Assembly: GCA_040752855.1 (NCBI GenBank)
Contig: JBFMHP010000042.1
Coordinates: 98,526 to 162,525 of the forward strand
Length of the DNA stretch: 64,000 nt
Reading direction: 5' to 3'
Source: JBFMHP01 sp040752855
Lineage (GTDB): Bacteria > Pseudomonadota > Gammaproteobacteria > RBG-16-57-12
A program made the translations under genes and the position numbers. The notes beneath the pieces are model-generated. The model was not told the origin of the DNA. It saw only the letters and a list, made by a program, of their open reading frames with translations, and searched no databases. Position 1 is the stretch's first letter, and every line of letters begins with the position of its first letter. Positions 51,136 to 59,678 of this stretch are shown here, one piece after another.

Positions 51136-51603
51136 CTACATCATTGCCTGTTGGTAATTTTGCAGTCCGATCTTGCCGATCAAACCGAGCTGGGTTTGCA
51201 GCCACAGGATGTGGTCTTCCTCGGTGTCGGTGAGGATGGTCTGAAGCATGGCGCGCGTCTGATAGTCGCCCGTTTTTTCGCAATGCGCCATCGCCTCTTT
51301 GAGCAGGCCGGCGACCTCGAATTCCAGGTCTAGATCGTTTTTCAACATCTCTTCGACATCCCGCCCGATCTTGGTGAGCGTGCGCGTCCCGGTTACCGGG
51401 GTGGCCTCCAGAAACAGGATGCGCTTGATCAGTAGATCCGCGTGTCCGAGTTCATCCTGCATCTCGTGGCTGATGCGGGCCTCCAGCTTGGATAGGCCCC
51501 AGTTTTGGTACATGCGGGAATGTACGAAGTATTGATCGACGGCGGCCAACTCGGCGGCCAGCAAGCGGTTGAGATAGTCGACTACCTGTTTATCGCCGCG
51601 CAT
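51136..51603 (-). CDS. bfr: Bacterioferritin, ferroxidase-type subunit
   Basis: 155 residues. All diiron ligands are retained by alignment with E. coli Bfr: Glu18 in AAELAAV, Glu51 and His54 in DELGHAD, Glu94 in LDLEFEV, Glu127 and His130 in EEDH. The heme-ligand methionine (Met52) is leucine. This subunit should oxidise Fe(II) but not bind heme alone. AAGGAG precedes the ATG. It follows the heme-type subunit by 10 bases. Confidence 0.93.
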   Translation of the reverse strand: MRGDKQVVDYLNRLLAAELAAVDQYFVHSRMYQNWGLSKLEARISHEMQDELGHADLLIKRILFLEATPVTGTRTLTKIGRDVEEMLKNDLDLEFEVAGLLKEAMAHCEKTGDYQTRAMLQTILTDTEEDHILWLQTQLGLIGKIGLQNYQQAMM

Positions 51604-51613
51604 ATCGAACTCC

Positions 51614-52078
51614 TTAAATCATGGATTGAAGGTAGTTTTCCAAGCCGATCTTTTGGATCAGCTCCTGTTGGGTTTCGAGCCAATCGAGCTGTTCCTCTTC
51701 GGTCTCGAGTATTTCGGTCAGCAGATCACGGCTGACAAAATCAAGTGACTTTTCGCATTGCCCGATGGCCTCGCGCAACAGCGGCAGCATCACATTGAGC
51801 ATGTCGATATCGCATTGCAGAACCTCAGGCACATGTTCACCGATGTGCAGTTTGCCAAGATCCTGAAGGTTGGGCAGTGATTCGAGGAACAGGATGCGCT
51901 GGGTGATCTTGTCGGCGTGCTTCATCACCTTGATCGAGGCGTGGTACTCGTGGTCATTGAGTTTTTCCAGGCCCCAGTTTTGCAGCATGCGTGCATGCAG
52001 GAAATATTGGTTGATCGCGGTAAGCTCGTTTTTGAGGACGCGGTTGAGATAGCCGATGACCGACTTATCGCCTTGCAT
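51614..52078 (-). CDS. bfr: Bacterioferritin, heme-binding subunit with degraded ferroxidase site
   Basis: 154 residues, clearly Bfr (GYLNRVLKNELTAINQYFLHARML). Met52 and His54 are kept in KVMKHADK, but Glu51 is Val, Glu94 is Leu and His130 is Gln (TEEEQLDW). It should contribute inter-subunit heme but little iron oxidation. Paired with the downstream subunit it probably forms a mixed 24-mer, as in two-subunit bacterioferritins such as those of Neisseria. Confidence 0.93.
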   Translation of the reverse strand: MQGDKSVIGYLNRVLKNELTAINQYFLHARMLQNWGLEKLNDHEYHASIKVMKHADKITQRILFLESLPNLQDLGKLHIGEHVPEVLQCDIDMLNVMLPLLREAIGQCEKSLDFVSRDLLTEILETEEEQLDWLETQQELIQKIGLENYLQSMI

Positions 52079-52226
52079 TTCTTGCCCCCCTTGAAGGAAA
52101 TGGTCTTGCTCTATCCGACGGCAATATACGACGATCCGCGATGCTGCCGTTTCGTCTCTCTGGCCAAGAGCGAGATCGAGAATTTTGGCGCCGCCTCACC
52201 AATAACTATAGACAAATATCTGATGA

Positions 52227-52397
52227 TTAGCGGCGCGAAGTGCATTGTTTCAGCAAGTCGTGGGCGCAGCGGGCGCATTTGCCACATTGAGTGGCCACGC
52301 CCATGGTCTGGCTTAAGTCACGCAACCGGGTGGCACCATTGCTGGCGGCATTGCGAATGTCGGCGCAGGTGACTTGCTTGCAAAGGCAGACGTACAT
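52227..52397 (-). CDS. bfd: Bacterioferritin-associated ferredoxin
   Basis: 56 residues, encoded between the stop TTA at 52227-52229 and the ATG complement at 52395-52397. MYVCLCKQVTCADIR and GVATQCGKCARCAHDLL carry the CxC...CxxC pattern of [2Fe-2S] Bfd. Bfd reduces the heme of bacterioferritin to release stored iron. A Fur box lies 47 bases upstream. It is 149 bases ahead of the heme-type bfr on the same strand. Confidence 0.93.
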   Translation of the reverse strand: MYVCLCKQVTCADIRNAASNGATRLRDLSQTMGVATQCGKCARCAHDLLKQCTSRR

Positions 52398-52443
52398 GAG
52401 GGCTTCTCCTTGTGGCGCGGTTTAAGTTAAGCCTAAATCTAAA

Positions 52444-52458
52444 TGATAATGATTGTCA
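52444..52458. promoter_or_regulatory. Fur box upstream of bfd
   Basis: TGATAATGATTGTCA matches the Fur core TGATAATnATTATCA at all but one position. Iron-starvation induction of bfd fits its role in mobilising stored iron. Confidence 0.88.
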
Positions 52459-52518
52459 ATAACAAAGGTGCTTTGGTGCGCCCGAAGCCTGGGTGGCGCC
52501 GAAAGCGCCACCCGGGAC

Positions 52519-54363
52519 TCAGACACTGCTGAGCTGGGTATAGAGTGCGAGCAGCCGCGACGGCAATTCCTGAGGGCGGTGGATCACGGTGTAGCCGTGG
52601 CGCCCGAACAGATGCGGCAGGTAGTCATCGGCCTGGCGGTCGATGGTGATGCAGAACGGGATCAAGCCTTGCGCGCGGGCTTCGTTCAGCGCCATGCGGG
52701 TGTCTTCCACGCCATAGCGGCCCTCATAGCGATCGAGGTCGTTGGGTTTGCCGTCGGTGAGGATCAGCAGCAGGCGCTGGTGCGCGGCTTGGTTGCCGAG
52801 CAATGCGCTGGCGTGGCGGATGGCCGCGCCCATGCGGGTGTAATAGCCGGGGCGGATGGCTTGGATGCGGCCGCGGATGTCGTCGTTGAGATGTTCGGTG
52901 AATGATTTCAAATGATAAAAGCGCACTTGTTCGCGGCGTCGTGAGGAAAAGCCGTAGATCGCGTGACGATCGCCGCAGGCGTTGAGCGCTTCGGCAAACA
53001 ACAGCAGACTGTCGCGGATCGCGTCGATGACGCGCTGTTCGTTATTGATCGCCGCGTCGGTCGAGAGCGAGAGATCGGCGAGCAAGAGCGTGGCAAGGTC
53101 GCGCTGGTTCTGGCGCAGGTCGCGATAAAGCCCACCGTCTTTTGCGTGCGCGCCAGTTTGGCGGTCGATGACGTGATCCAGGTAGGCGCTGAGATCCAGC
53201 TCGCAGCCCTCGGGCTGATTGCGCAGCCAGATGCGTTGCCGGGCCAAGGCGGCGAACTGGCCGCGCAACTTGCGCGCGGTACGTTGCAACGTAGGAGGCA
53301 GCGGCTGCGGATGGCTGCCCCGTGGCAACATGGGCTGGATACGGCAGCGATCGGGCAGCAGTTGTTGTTTGCGCCAATCCCATTCGGGCACGGTGATCGC
53401 GCCGGAAAGCGGGATGTCGTCGTATTGTGCGGAAGGCAGATCGAGATCCAGACGCAGCCGCGAGGCGCTGCTCTGTTGATCGCGCGCCACGGTGATCACG
53501 TCCATGTCGCGCGCGGTGTCGGCGGCGTTGTCGTCCTCGTCCTCCTCGGTGGCGCGGTGGACCTTGAGGTATTCCGCCCAGGAGAAGATGTTTTCCCAGC
53601 GCATGGTGATCAGGCCGTCCTTGCCGTCGGGCATCTCGGTCTGCTCGGCGCGATAGCGGTGTGGTTGCTCCGCCTCTTTGCGCTTGCCGGTGTTATCTGC
53701 TTCGTCGTGATTCGAATCGTTGCTATCCGCATGCGTGGCGGATGTTGCGCGGGGCGGATTGGGATGCAACCACAGATAGATCGGTTGGGGTGGGTGTACG
53801 CAGTTGGGCAATACATCCACGCCGCCGGGTTGCTTGAGCGCTTGTTGGATGGCGGACTCTTGATGCGCTTCATCCTTGGGCAGGGTAGAGGGGTCAGGAC
53901 GACGTGAGAGTTCGGCGGCAATCAAGCGCTGGTAGCGTGCGCGCAGGCCGGGAAACTGCGTCAGCACGGACAAGGTGCGCTGTTGGTTGGCGCGGAACCA
54001 ATCACCGCCATCGCGTGAATCGATTGCAGCGAGGGCGGCGAGCCAGAAATAGAGATCGCGGTTTAACTCGCGGCGCGGATAGAGATCGATCTCGGCTGGC
54101 AGGCGCAGGGTTTCGGCGTCGCGCCAGGCCAACGCCGCATGCTTGCCGCTGCCGGCCAGGCGTTGCAGCAGGCTGCGACGCGCACCGTGTTCTTCGGGGC
54201 GCGCGGCCTCGATCTTCAGACCACCGTCACCGCCAAAGGCGCGAAACAACAGTGCCAGCGGTTGGCGAATCTCGTCGAGGTTAACAACTGCTTCAGGATA
54301 ACGATCCTGCGCGCGCCGGGTGATGAAACGATGCCAATGTTTGCCGACGAACTCTTCCATCAC
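52519..54363 (-). CDS. norD: Nitric oxide reductase activation protein NorD
   Basis: 614 residues. C-terminal von Willebrand A domain with the metal-site motif DLSLSTDAAI (DxSxS), preceded by a long variable region rich in charged residues. NorD works with the NorQ ATPase to mature the NorCB enzyme, probably by iron insertion. It overlaps the upstream Fe-S protein gene by four bases (ATGA). Confidence 0.93.
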   Translation of the reverse strand: MMEEFVGKHWHRFITRRAQDRYPEAVVNLDEIRQPLALLFRAFGGDGGLKIEAARPEEHGARRSLLQRLAGSGKHAALAWRDAETLRLPAEIDLYPRRELNRDLYFWLAALAAIDSRDGGDWFRANQQRTLSVLTQFPGLRARYQRLIAAELSRRPDPSTLPKDEAHQESAIQQALKQPGGVDVLPNCVHPPQPIYLWLHPNPPRATSATHADSNDSNHDEADNTGKRKEAEQPHRYRAEQTEMPDGKDGLITMRWENIFSWAEYLKVHRATEEDEDDNAADTARDMDVITVARDQQSSASRLRLDLDLPSAQYDDIPLSGAITVPEWDWRKQQLLPDRCRIQPMLPRGSHPQPLPPTLQRTARKLRGQFAALARQRIWLRNQPEGCELDLSAYLDHVIDRQTGAHAKDGGLYRDLRQNQRDLATLLLADLSLSTDAAINNEQRVIDAIRDSLLLFAEALNACGDRHAIYGFSSRRREQVRFYHLKSFTEHLNDDIRGRIQAIRPGYYTRMGAAIRHASALLGNQAAHQRLLLILTDGKPNDLDRYEGRYGVEDTRMALNEARAQGLIPFCITIDRQADDYLPHLFGRHGYTVIHRPQELPSRLLALYTQLSSV

Positions 54364-55292
54364 TTGGCCCTCCGGATGAAATGGATCGGCGCCTGTTGCG
54401 CGGTCTTGTGATCTTGCGCATCACCTTCGCGCCAGTGGAGCAATCCTTCCCCCGGGGCCTGAACGCGTTCGCAGGCCGCGACACAACGCGTGCATTGCGT
54501 GCAGGTGAACATGTGGCGCTTGCTCTTGCGCGGATTGAGCCGCATCGGGCAGGCGTGATCGCAGTCCTGCGTGCAGTCTTTGCAGGCCGCGCCACGCACG
54601 CGATCAAAGTGCACCAGCAGCGCGCGGTTGTTGGCCATCCAAGCGAGGCTTTGGAATAGTCCAATCGCGCAGCCGAAACGACAGAACAAGTGGCGCGCGA
54701 GCAGGAATTCCAGGCTCAGCACCAAGGTGGCCACGCCGAGAAACAGTGCTTGATTGCGCGTGAGTTCGCCGTGCAACAGATTGTGATAGATCATCTCCGG
54801 CGGCAGCAGATAGGTGAGCAGGGAGAGCGCCCAGAGAAAGGCAAAACCGAGGATGGCGAACGCGGTCCACAGCCAATACTGTCTTGCCGGTGTAATGATG
54901 GTGCCGTCGCGTTGTCGCTGCGGTAATGGTTCCCGTTCCCAGAGGCTGGGTTTGCCGCTGGCGCGGCGCATCAAGGCATTGATCATCTCCACCACCGAGA
55001 AATGCGGGCACAGCCAGCCGCAATAGAGTCGCCCGTATCTCCACGCAACCCACACACCGAGGCCGATGATCAGTGCGATCGGGATGAAGCCGCGACTGAT
55101 CAGATTGAGTGCGGCTTCGACTGCGCCGATTTCGCCGGATTGGAATGCCGCCAAGCCCAGTGTCCAGTCCTGGCCGAACAGGATGAAATTTCCGCGCGTG
55201 AGATCGAGGCGGAAGATATCGAGCGGCGGAGCAAGCACGAACAGGGTGAAGAAGGCTGTTCGGGTCCAGAGGCGGAGGGGTTGGTAGTTCAT
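54360..55292 (-). CDS. NapH/NosR-like membrane 4Fe-4S protein in the nor cluster
   Basis: 310 residues with about five transmembrane helices. Two membrane-proximal motifs, YCGWLCPHF and FCRFGCAIG, are followed by two ferredoxin-like cluster sites, CKDCTQDCDHACPM and CTQCTRCVAACERV. This resembles the C-terminal part of NosR, NapH and CcoG-type quinol-linked electron carriers. Its place between norQ and norD suggests electron supply for NorCB activation or assembly; that role is inferred. Confidence 0.85.
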   Translation of the reverse strand: MNYQPLRLWTRTAFFTLFVLAPPLDIFRLDLTRGNFILFGQDWTLGLAAFQSGEIGAVEAALNLISRGFIPIALIIGLGVWVAWRYGRLYCGWLCPHFSVVEMINALMRRASGKPSLWEREPLPQRQRDGTIITPARQYWLWTAFAILGFAFLWALSLLTYLLPPEMIYHNLLHGELTRNQALFLGVATLVLSLEFLLARHLFCRFGCAIGLFQSLAWMANNRALLVHFDRVRGAACKDCTQDCDHACPMRLNPRKSKRHMFTCTQCTRCVAACERVQAPGEGLLHWREGDAQDHKTAQQAPIHFIRRAK

Positions 55293-55345
55293 GGTTGCTG
55301 TTTACTTTGGTCCTTTTGTCATTCTGGTGTAGTCCAACAACCGAT

Positions 55346-55379
55346 GCCGGGAACGGCCGTTGGCCTTATCCCGGCCTAC
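55346..55379. repeat. REP-like palindrome
   Basis: GCCGGGAACGGCCG...CCCGGCCTAC, the same unit as at 12934 and 56251, in the gap between the NapH-like gene and norQ. Confidence 0.8.
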
Positions 55380-55404
55380 AGCGGCCGGTATTGGGGTTCG
55401 TTGC

Positions 55405-56214
55405 CTAATCTCCCAAACATGCCCGTACTACCTCCGTTAACGCCGAGATAGTCTCTGCCTCATCCGTCAACGGCTCCACAATCGCCGCCCGGCAGGCATC
55501 AACCGCATTCATGCCGGAGGCCATCAAGGTCGCCGCATACACCAGCAAGCGGGTCGACACGCCTTCATCCAAGTCATAGCCATCCAACGCGCGCAAGGCC
55601 TTCGCTAACGCGATTAAGCGTTCGATGTTGTCTTTTGCCAACCCTGATTCCTGCTCAACGATCCGCGCCTCCAGCGCGGGTGCGGGGTAGTCGAAACTCA
55701 CCGCTACGAAGCGCTGCCGTGTGCTGGGCTTCATGCCTTTCAACAGGTGTTGATAGCCAGGATTGTAGGAGATCACCAGCATGAATTGGTCCGGCGCGTG
55801 CAGCGTCTCGCCCGTGCGTTCGATCGGCAGGATGCGCCGGTCGTCGGTGAGCGGATGCAGGATCACGGTGGTGTCCTTGCGTGCCTCAACCACTTCGTCC
55901 AGATAACAGATCGCGCCCTCGCGCACGGCGCGGGTCAGGGGACCGTCGCACCAGCGCGTCTCGCCATCACCGATGAGATGGCGGCCGACCAGATCGGCGG
56001 CGGTGAGATCATCGTGACAGGCGACGGTGTAGAGCGGCCGCCCGAGGCGCGCGGCCATGTGTTCGATGAAGCGTGTCTTGCCACAACCGGTCGGGCCCTT
56101 GATCAACAGCGGCAGGCGATTGTGATAGGCGTGTTCGAACAGCGCGATTTCGTTGCCTTGGGGTTGATAGAAGGGCAATGGTTCCCGACGGATGTTGGTG
56201 ACTTCGTTGTGCAT
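55405..56214 (-). CDS. norQ: NorQ/CbbQ-type MoxR AAA+ ATPase
   Basis: 269 residues. Walker A in IKGPTGCGKTRFIEHM, Walker B in AICYLDEVVEARKDT, and the pore and sensor segment RILPIERTGETLHAP. Partner of NorD in activating nitric oxide reductase. The NorQ/NirQ type is assigned by family and location. Confidence 0.95.
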   Translation of the reverse strand: MHNEVTNIRREPLPFYQPQGNEIALFEHAYHNRLPLLIKGPTGCGKTRFIEHMAARLGRPLYTVACHDDLTAADLVGRHLIGDGETRWCDGPLTRAVREGAICYLDEVVEARKDTTVILHPLTDDRRILPIERTGETLHAPDQFMLVISYNPGYQHLLKGMKPSTRQRFVAVSFDYPAPALEARIVEQESGLAKDNIERLIALAKALRALDGYDLDEGVSTRLLVYAATLMASGMNAVDACRAAIVEPLTDEAETISALTEVVRACLGD

Positions 56215-56250
56215 GGATGCTCCTCGATATCGTCATGTCGGCCGACATAT

Positions 56251-56333
56251 GCCGGGAACGGCTGCGCCTTATCCCGGCCTACATGCTGTGCCGTGGCGAA
56301 GATGTAGGCCGGCATAAGCGCAGCGTTGCCGGC
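56251..56333. repeat. Inverted pair of REP-like palindromes between norQ and norB
   Basis: 56251-56282 (GCCGGGAAC...CGGCCTAC) and 56304-56333 (GTAGGCCGG...GCCGGC) face each other 21 bases apart. In the transcript of the nor genes they could form stable hairpins and set relative levels of norCB and norQ. Confidence 0.85.
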
Positions 56334-56340
56334 GATCATG

Positions 56341-57720
56341 CTATGCGGCGGCTTGTCGCTCTCCCCGGGCAAAGAAGCTGTAGACATACAGCAGCAGCCC
56401 AAGGAAGAACACCACGCCAGCGGCCTCACGCAGCCAGTAGAAGATACTGACCTGCGCCTGCGCCATCATGAAGCTGCTCGGGTCTTCGCCCATGCGTTGC
56501 AGCCACACCTGCAGAATGCCGGCGCCGGTGAGAAACAGCGTGATGAACACCATCGCTACGGTCATCAGCCAGAACGACCACATCTCGACGACTTGCGCGC
56601 GCGGCGTCTGTGCGCTGCCCTGACCTCGCAGTTGCGGCATGGCGTAGGAGATGATGGTCAGCACGATCATCACGTAGGCGCCGTAGAAGGCCATGTGGCC
56701 GTGGGCGGCGGTGATTTGCGTGCCGTGGGTGTAGTAGTTGACCGGGGCGAGCGTATGCAGGAAGCCCCACACGCCGGCGCCGAGGAAGGCCATTACGGCG
56801 GTGCCCAAGGCCCACAGCACGGCGGCCTGGTTGGGATGATCCTTGCGCCGGCGGTTGACCATGTTGAAGGCGAACAGCGTCATCATGAAGAACGGAATCG
56901 GCTCCAGGGCGGAGAAGATCGAACCGATCCACAGCCAGTATTCCGGCGTGCCGATGTAGTAGTAGTGATGGCCGGTGCCGATCACGCCGGTGACCAGCGT
57001 CATGGCGATGATCACGTACAGCCACTTCTCGATCACCTCGCGGTCCACACCCGTGACCTTGATCAGCACGAAGGCGAGGATCGCGCCGAGGATCAGCTCC
57101 CACACGCCTTCGACCCACAGATGCACCACCCACCACCAGAAGTATTTATCCAGCACCAGGTTTTCCGGGTTGTAGAACGAGAACAGGAACAGCACCGCCA
57201 GTCCCGCCAGTCCCGTGAGCAGCACGATGTTGACCACGGTCTTGCGTCCGGAGAGTACGGTCATGCCGATGTTGTACAAAAAGCCCAGCGCGACGATGAC
57301 GATGCCGATCTTGGTGACGGTCGGCTGTTCCAGGAACTCGCGTCCCATCGTGGGCAGCAAGGCGTTACCGGTGAGTTTCGCCAGTCCCGCATACGGCACC
57401 AAGAGATAACCCAGCACGGTGAGCGCGCCGGCCACCAGGAAGATCCAGAACAAGGCGAGCGCCAGCTTGGGACTGTACAGCTCGCGTTCGGATTCTTCGG
57501 GCACCAGGTAATAGGCCGCGCCCATGAAGCCGAACAGCAGCCAGACGATCAGCAGATTGGTGTGCACCATGCGCGCGACGTTGAACGGGATCTCCGGGAA
57601 CAGAAAATCCCCGATGACATATTGCAGCCCCAGGATCAGGCCGAACAGCACCTGGCCGATGAACAGCCCGATGGCGGCGATGAAGTAGGGTTTGGCGACG
57701 GCTTGTGATTGGTATTGCAT
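56341..57720 (-). CDS. norB: Nitric oxide reductase large subunit (cytochrome b)
   Basis: 459 residues with twelve transmembrane helices. The heme-copper oxidase-type histidines are visible in VHTNLLIVWLL, WWWVVHLWVEGVWE, GTGHHYYYIG and HGHMAFYGAY, where iron replaces copper at the active site. Reduces NO to N2O using electrons from NorC. GGAGGG precedes the start, 12 bases after norC. Confidence 0.97.
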   Translation of the reverse strand: MQYQSQAVAKPYFIAAIGLFIGQVLFGLILGLQYVIGDFLFPEIPFNVARMVHTNLLIVWLLFGFMGAAYYLVPEESERELYSPKLALALFWIFLVAGALTVLGYLLVPYAGLAKLTGNALLPTMGREFLEQPTVTKIGIVIVALGFLYNIGMTVLSGRKTVVNIVLLTGLAGLAVLFLFSFYNPENLVLDKYFWWWVVHLWVEGVWELILGAILAFVLIKVTGVDREVIEKWLYVIIAMTLVTGVIGTGHHYYYIGTPEYWLWIGSIFSALEPIPFFMMTLFAFNMVNRRRKDHPNQAAVLWALGTAVMAFLGAGVWGFLHTLAPVNYYTHGTQITAAHGHMAFYGAYVMIVLTIISYAMPQLRGQGSAQTPRAQVVEMWSFWLMTVAMVFITLFLTGAGILQVWLQRMGEDPSSFMMAQAQVSIFYWLREAAGVVFFLGLLLYVYSFFARGERQAAA

Positions 57721-57732
57721 AGTAATCCCTCC

Positions 57733-58167
57733 TTAACCCTGAACATTCGGCGGCCAGCCGGCGGTGTTGATCTCGGAGGTCCACTTCAGGAACTCCGCGA
57801 CGGCCTCCAGCTCTTCTTGGCTGAGATTGAACTGCGGCATGCTGCGCCGCCCATCGATACCCTCGGCCGGTCGACCCTCGATGAAGGCGATGATCGCCTC
57901 CTTGGAATTGCCGAAGCGCGTGTAGACATTGCCCAGCTCGGGCGCAAAATACGCGCCTTCACCGAGCAGCGTGTGGCAGCCGATGCAGTTGTTCTCTTCC
58001 CACACCTGCTTACCCAGTGCGACCTGCGGCGTGATGTTCTGGCGGTGATCGCGCTCCGGCAGTCGGCCCGTGGTGTCGACCGTCAGGGCCACGAACAGCA
58101 GGACGGAAAACACCCCGCCTCCCAGATAGATGTTGCGGGCCATGGATTTCGTGAAGCGTTCACTCAT
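57733..58167 (-). CDS. norC: Nitric oxide reductase small subunit (cytochrome c)
   Basis: 144 residues. One N-terminal membrane helix (about 12-30), a single c-heme site CIGCH in NNCIGCHTLLGEG, and a probable Met ligand in RRSMPQFNLS. Anchored on the periplasmic side and donates electrons to NorB. First gene of the nor operon, with a DNR/FNR-type site about 70 bases upstream. Confidence 0.96.
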   Translation of the reverse strand: MSERFTKSMARNIYLGGGVFSVLLFVALTVDTTGRLPERDHRQNITPQVALGKQVWEENNCIGCHTLLGEGAYFAPELGNVYTRFGNSKEAIIAFIEGRPAEGIDGRRSMPQFNLSQEELEAVAEFLKWTSEINTAGWPPNVQG

Positions 58168-58234
58168 GGCTACCTCCTTTACCGTGGTTGTTTGTTGGTA
58201 GGCTCATTCAACCGGTTTGGCGGCGGAGTTGCCT

Positions 58235-58248
58235 TGATCTAGGTCAAG
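58235..58248. promoter_or_regulatory. FNR/DNR-type binding site in the norC-regulator gap
   Basis: TTGATCTAGGTCAA matches TTGAT-N4-ATCAA with one mismatch. It lies between the divergent norC and the Crp/Fnr-family regulator gene, whose recognition helix (ETLSRTF) carries the E..SR residues that read such sites. Confidence 0.8.
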
Positions 58249-58307
58249 CGCATGCAGGTTTGTTATAGTCGAGGCCTATTGACGTGACGAAGGCGAGGGT
58301 GAAGACG

Positions 58308-58997
58308 ATGCAACATCATGCGGAAGCGGTCCAGATGCTGCGGCGCATAGCACTTTTTGCCGAACTCGACGAGGCGCAGCTCGCCAAGATCCTGGAGACC
58401 ACCCAGCGCCGCGAACTCACCGCGGGCGAGTTCCTGTTCATGCAGGGGGAGGGTGCCGAACAGTTTTTCTGGCTGGAAAGCGGTCTGCTCAAGCTCTACC
58501 GCGTCTCACCCATCGGTGAAGAGAAGATCATCGAAATCGTCCGGGCGGGCCAGACCTTTGCCGAGGCCATCATGTTCATGGGCCAGCGCAGCCGCTATCC
58601 GGTTAATGCGCAGATGATCGAGGGAGGTGTCATATGGTGCTTCGCCAACGCCAGTTTTCACGAGGTGTTGCGCGGCTCGGTGGATACCTGTTTTCGTCTC
58701 CTCGCGGGCATGAGCCGGCGCTTGCATCAGCACGTCAACGAGATCGAACGCCTGACCTTGCAGACGGCCACCGAGCGGGTGATCAATTATCTAATGCAGC
58801 AGGCCGAGCCGAGCGTGAATCCGGCGAATGTGCATTTGCCCATCACCAAACAGACCCTGGCCGCGCAGCTCTCGATTACGCCCGAAACCCTCTCGCGCAC
58901 CTTCACGCGCCTGGCCAAGGCGGGGCTTATCGAGATCCGCGGCAACGACATCGCGCTGCTCGATGTCGAAGGCTTGCGCCGCAAGGCGATGTTGTGA
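58308..58997 (+). CDS. Crp/Fnr-family regulator, DNR-like
   Basis: 229 residues from the ATG at 58308, with GAGGGT seven bases upstream; a GTG at 58284 is less likely. An N-terminal cyclic-nucleotide-type sensor domain with no FNR cysteine cluster is followed by the HTH TKQTLAAQLSITPETLSRTF. The absence of cysteines and the nor location fit DNR, which senses NO through heme. Likely activates norCB through the site above and perhaps itself. Confidence 0.88.
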   Translation: MQHHAEAVQMLRRIALFAELDEAQLAKILETTQRRELTAGEFLFMQGEGAEQFFWLESGLLKLYRVSPIGEEKIIEIVRAGQTFAEAIMFMGQRSRYPVNAQMIEGGVIWCFANASFHEVLRGSVDTCFRLLAGMSRRLHQHVNEIERLTLQTATERVINYLMQQAEPSVNPANVHLPITKQTLAAQLSITPETLSRTFTRLAKAGLIEIRGNDIALLDVEGLRRKAML

Positions 58998-59056
58998 GGC
59001 TGTTTGCAAGCAGTTGGTTCCCTCCTACCGGCGAGCCAATATGCCCGTTCTGGAGA

Positions 59057-59180
59057 GTCCCTTCTCCCCCAGGGACGACTCCATGGATGGAGTCGGTAGG
59101 ACGAAGTCCGGAACTCGAGTCGAGAAGGACAGGATGAGGGGGTAAAATCAAACCCCGCCCCCCCCTGAGGGAAAGGGAAT
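59057..59180. repeat. CCCTCTCCC-type repeat carrying a 48-base insert
   Basis: The left arm CCCTTCTCCCCCAGGG is interrupted at 59075-59122 by a 48-base segment that contains GACTCCATGGATGGAGTC, a small palindrome, and is then continued by AGAAGGACAGGATGAGGG. The same insert, with one base changed, sits in an inverted copy at 36860-36907. Copies at 29338 and 43535 lack it. Confidence 0.85.
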
Positions 59181-59220
59181 AAAACACAAACATCTTTTGT
59201 CGCGCCAGGCTAATTAATTA

Positions 59221-59247
59221 GCCTCGCGATCGCATACAGCGCGAGGC
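59221..59247 (-). terminator. Hairpin after the DUF4156 gene, possible terminator
   Basis: GCCTCGCG and CGCGAGGC form a perfect 8-bp stem with an 11-base loop; on the minus strand TAATTAATTAG follows. It lies 15 bases beyond the stop. Confidence 0.5.
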
Positions 59248-59261
59248 TTCTAGTCGCGCGC

Positions 59262-59588
59262 TCAAATGCCCATGCAGCGATAGACCAAGAAAGTGCGCTT
59301 GCCGTCGACCACCGGCGTCTTCGGCACGATGGTGTCGCCGCCCAGGTCCGCGGCGCCGTTGCGCCCCACCACCTCCAGCTCCGCTTCCACCGTTTCCGGA
59401 TGGCGCGCCAAGGAGCCGACCTTGCCCAGCACCGAGGCGGTGGTCTCGCCCAACAGCTTGCAGCTGGCGACCTCGTGGGCCTCCAGCACGCGCACCTTGC
59501 GGCCATAGTCAGTCAGTTGCACCCAGGCGCAGGCGGACAGGGTACAGGTGGCGGCGGTCAACAGGATTGGCAGTGCGATCTGACGCAT
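59262..59588 (-). CDS. DUF4156 lipoprotein
   Basis: 108 residues from the ATG at 59586-59588. The lipobox is LSAC at about residue 19 of a typical signal peptide (MRQIALPILLTAATCTLSAC). LTDYGRKVRVLEAHEVASC is the DUF4156 signature. Function unknown; expected to be lipid-anchored in the envelope. Confidence 0.88.
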   Translation of the reverse strand: MRQIALPILLTAATCTLSACAWVQLTDYGRKVRVLEAHEVASCKLLGETTASVLGKVGSLARHPETVEAELEVVGRNGAADLGGDTIVPKTPVVDGKRTFLVYRCMGI

Positions 59589-59678
59589 GGATGTGTTCTC
59601 GCTTGTAAAAATGAATTCCGGGGATTGGGTTTTTACTTTGGCGCACATACTAGATCAAGACATCGAGGTGCGCCAGAG

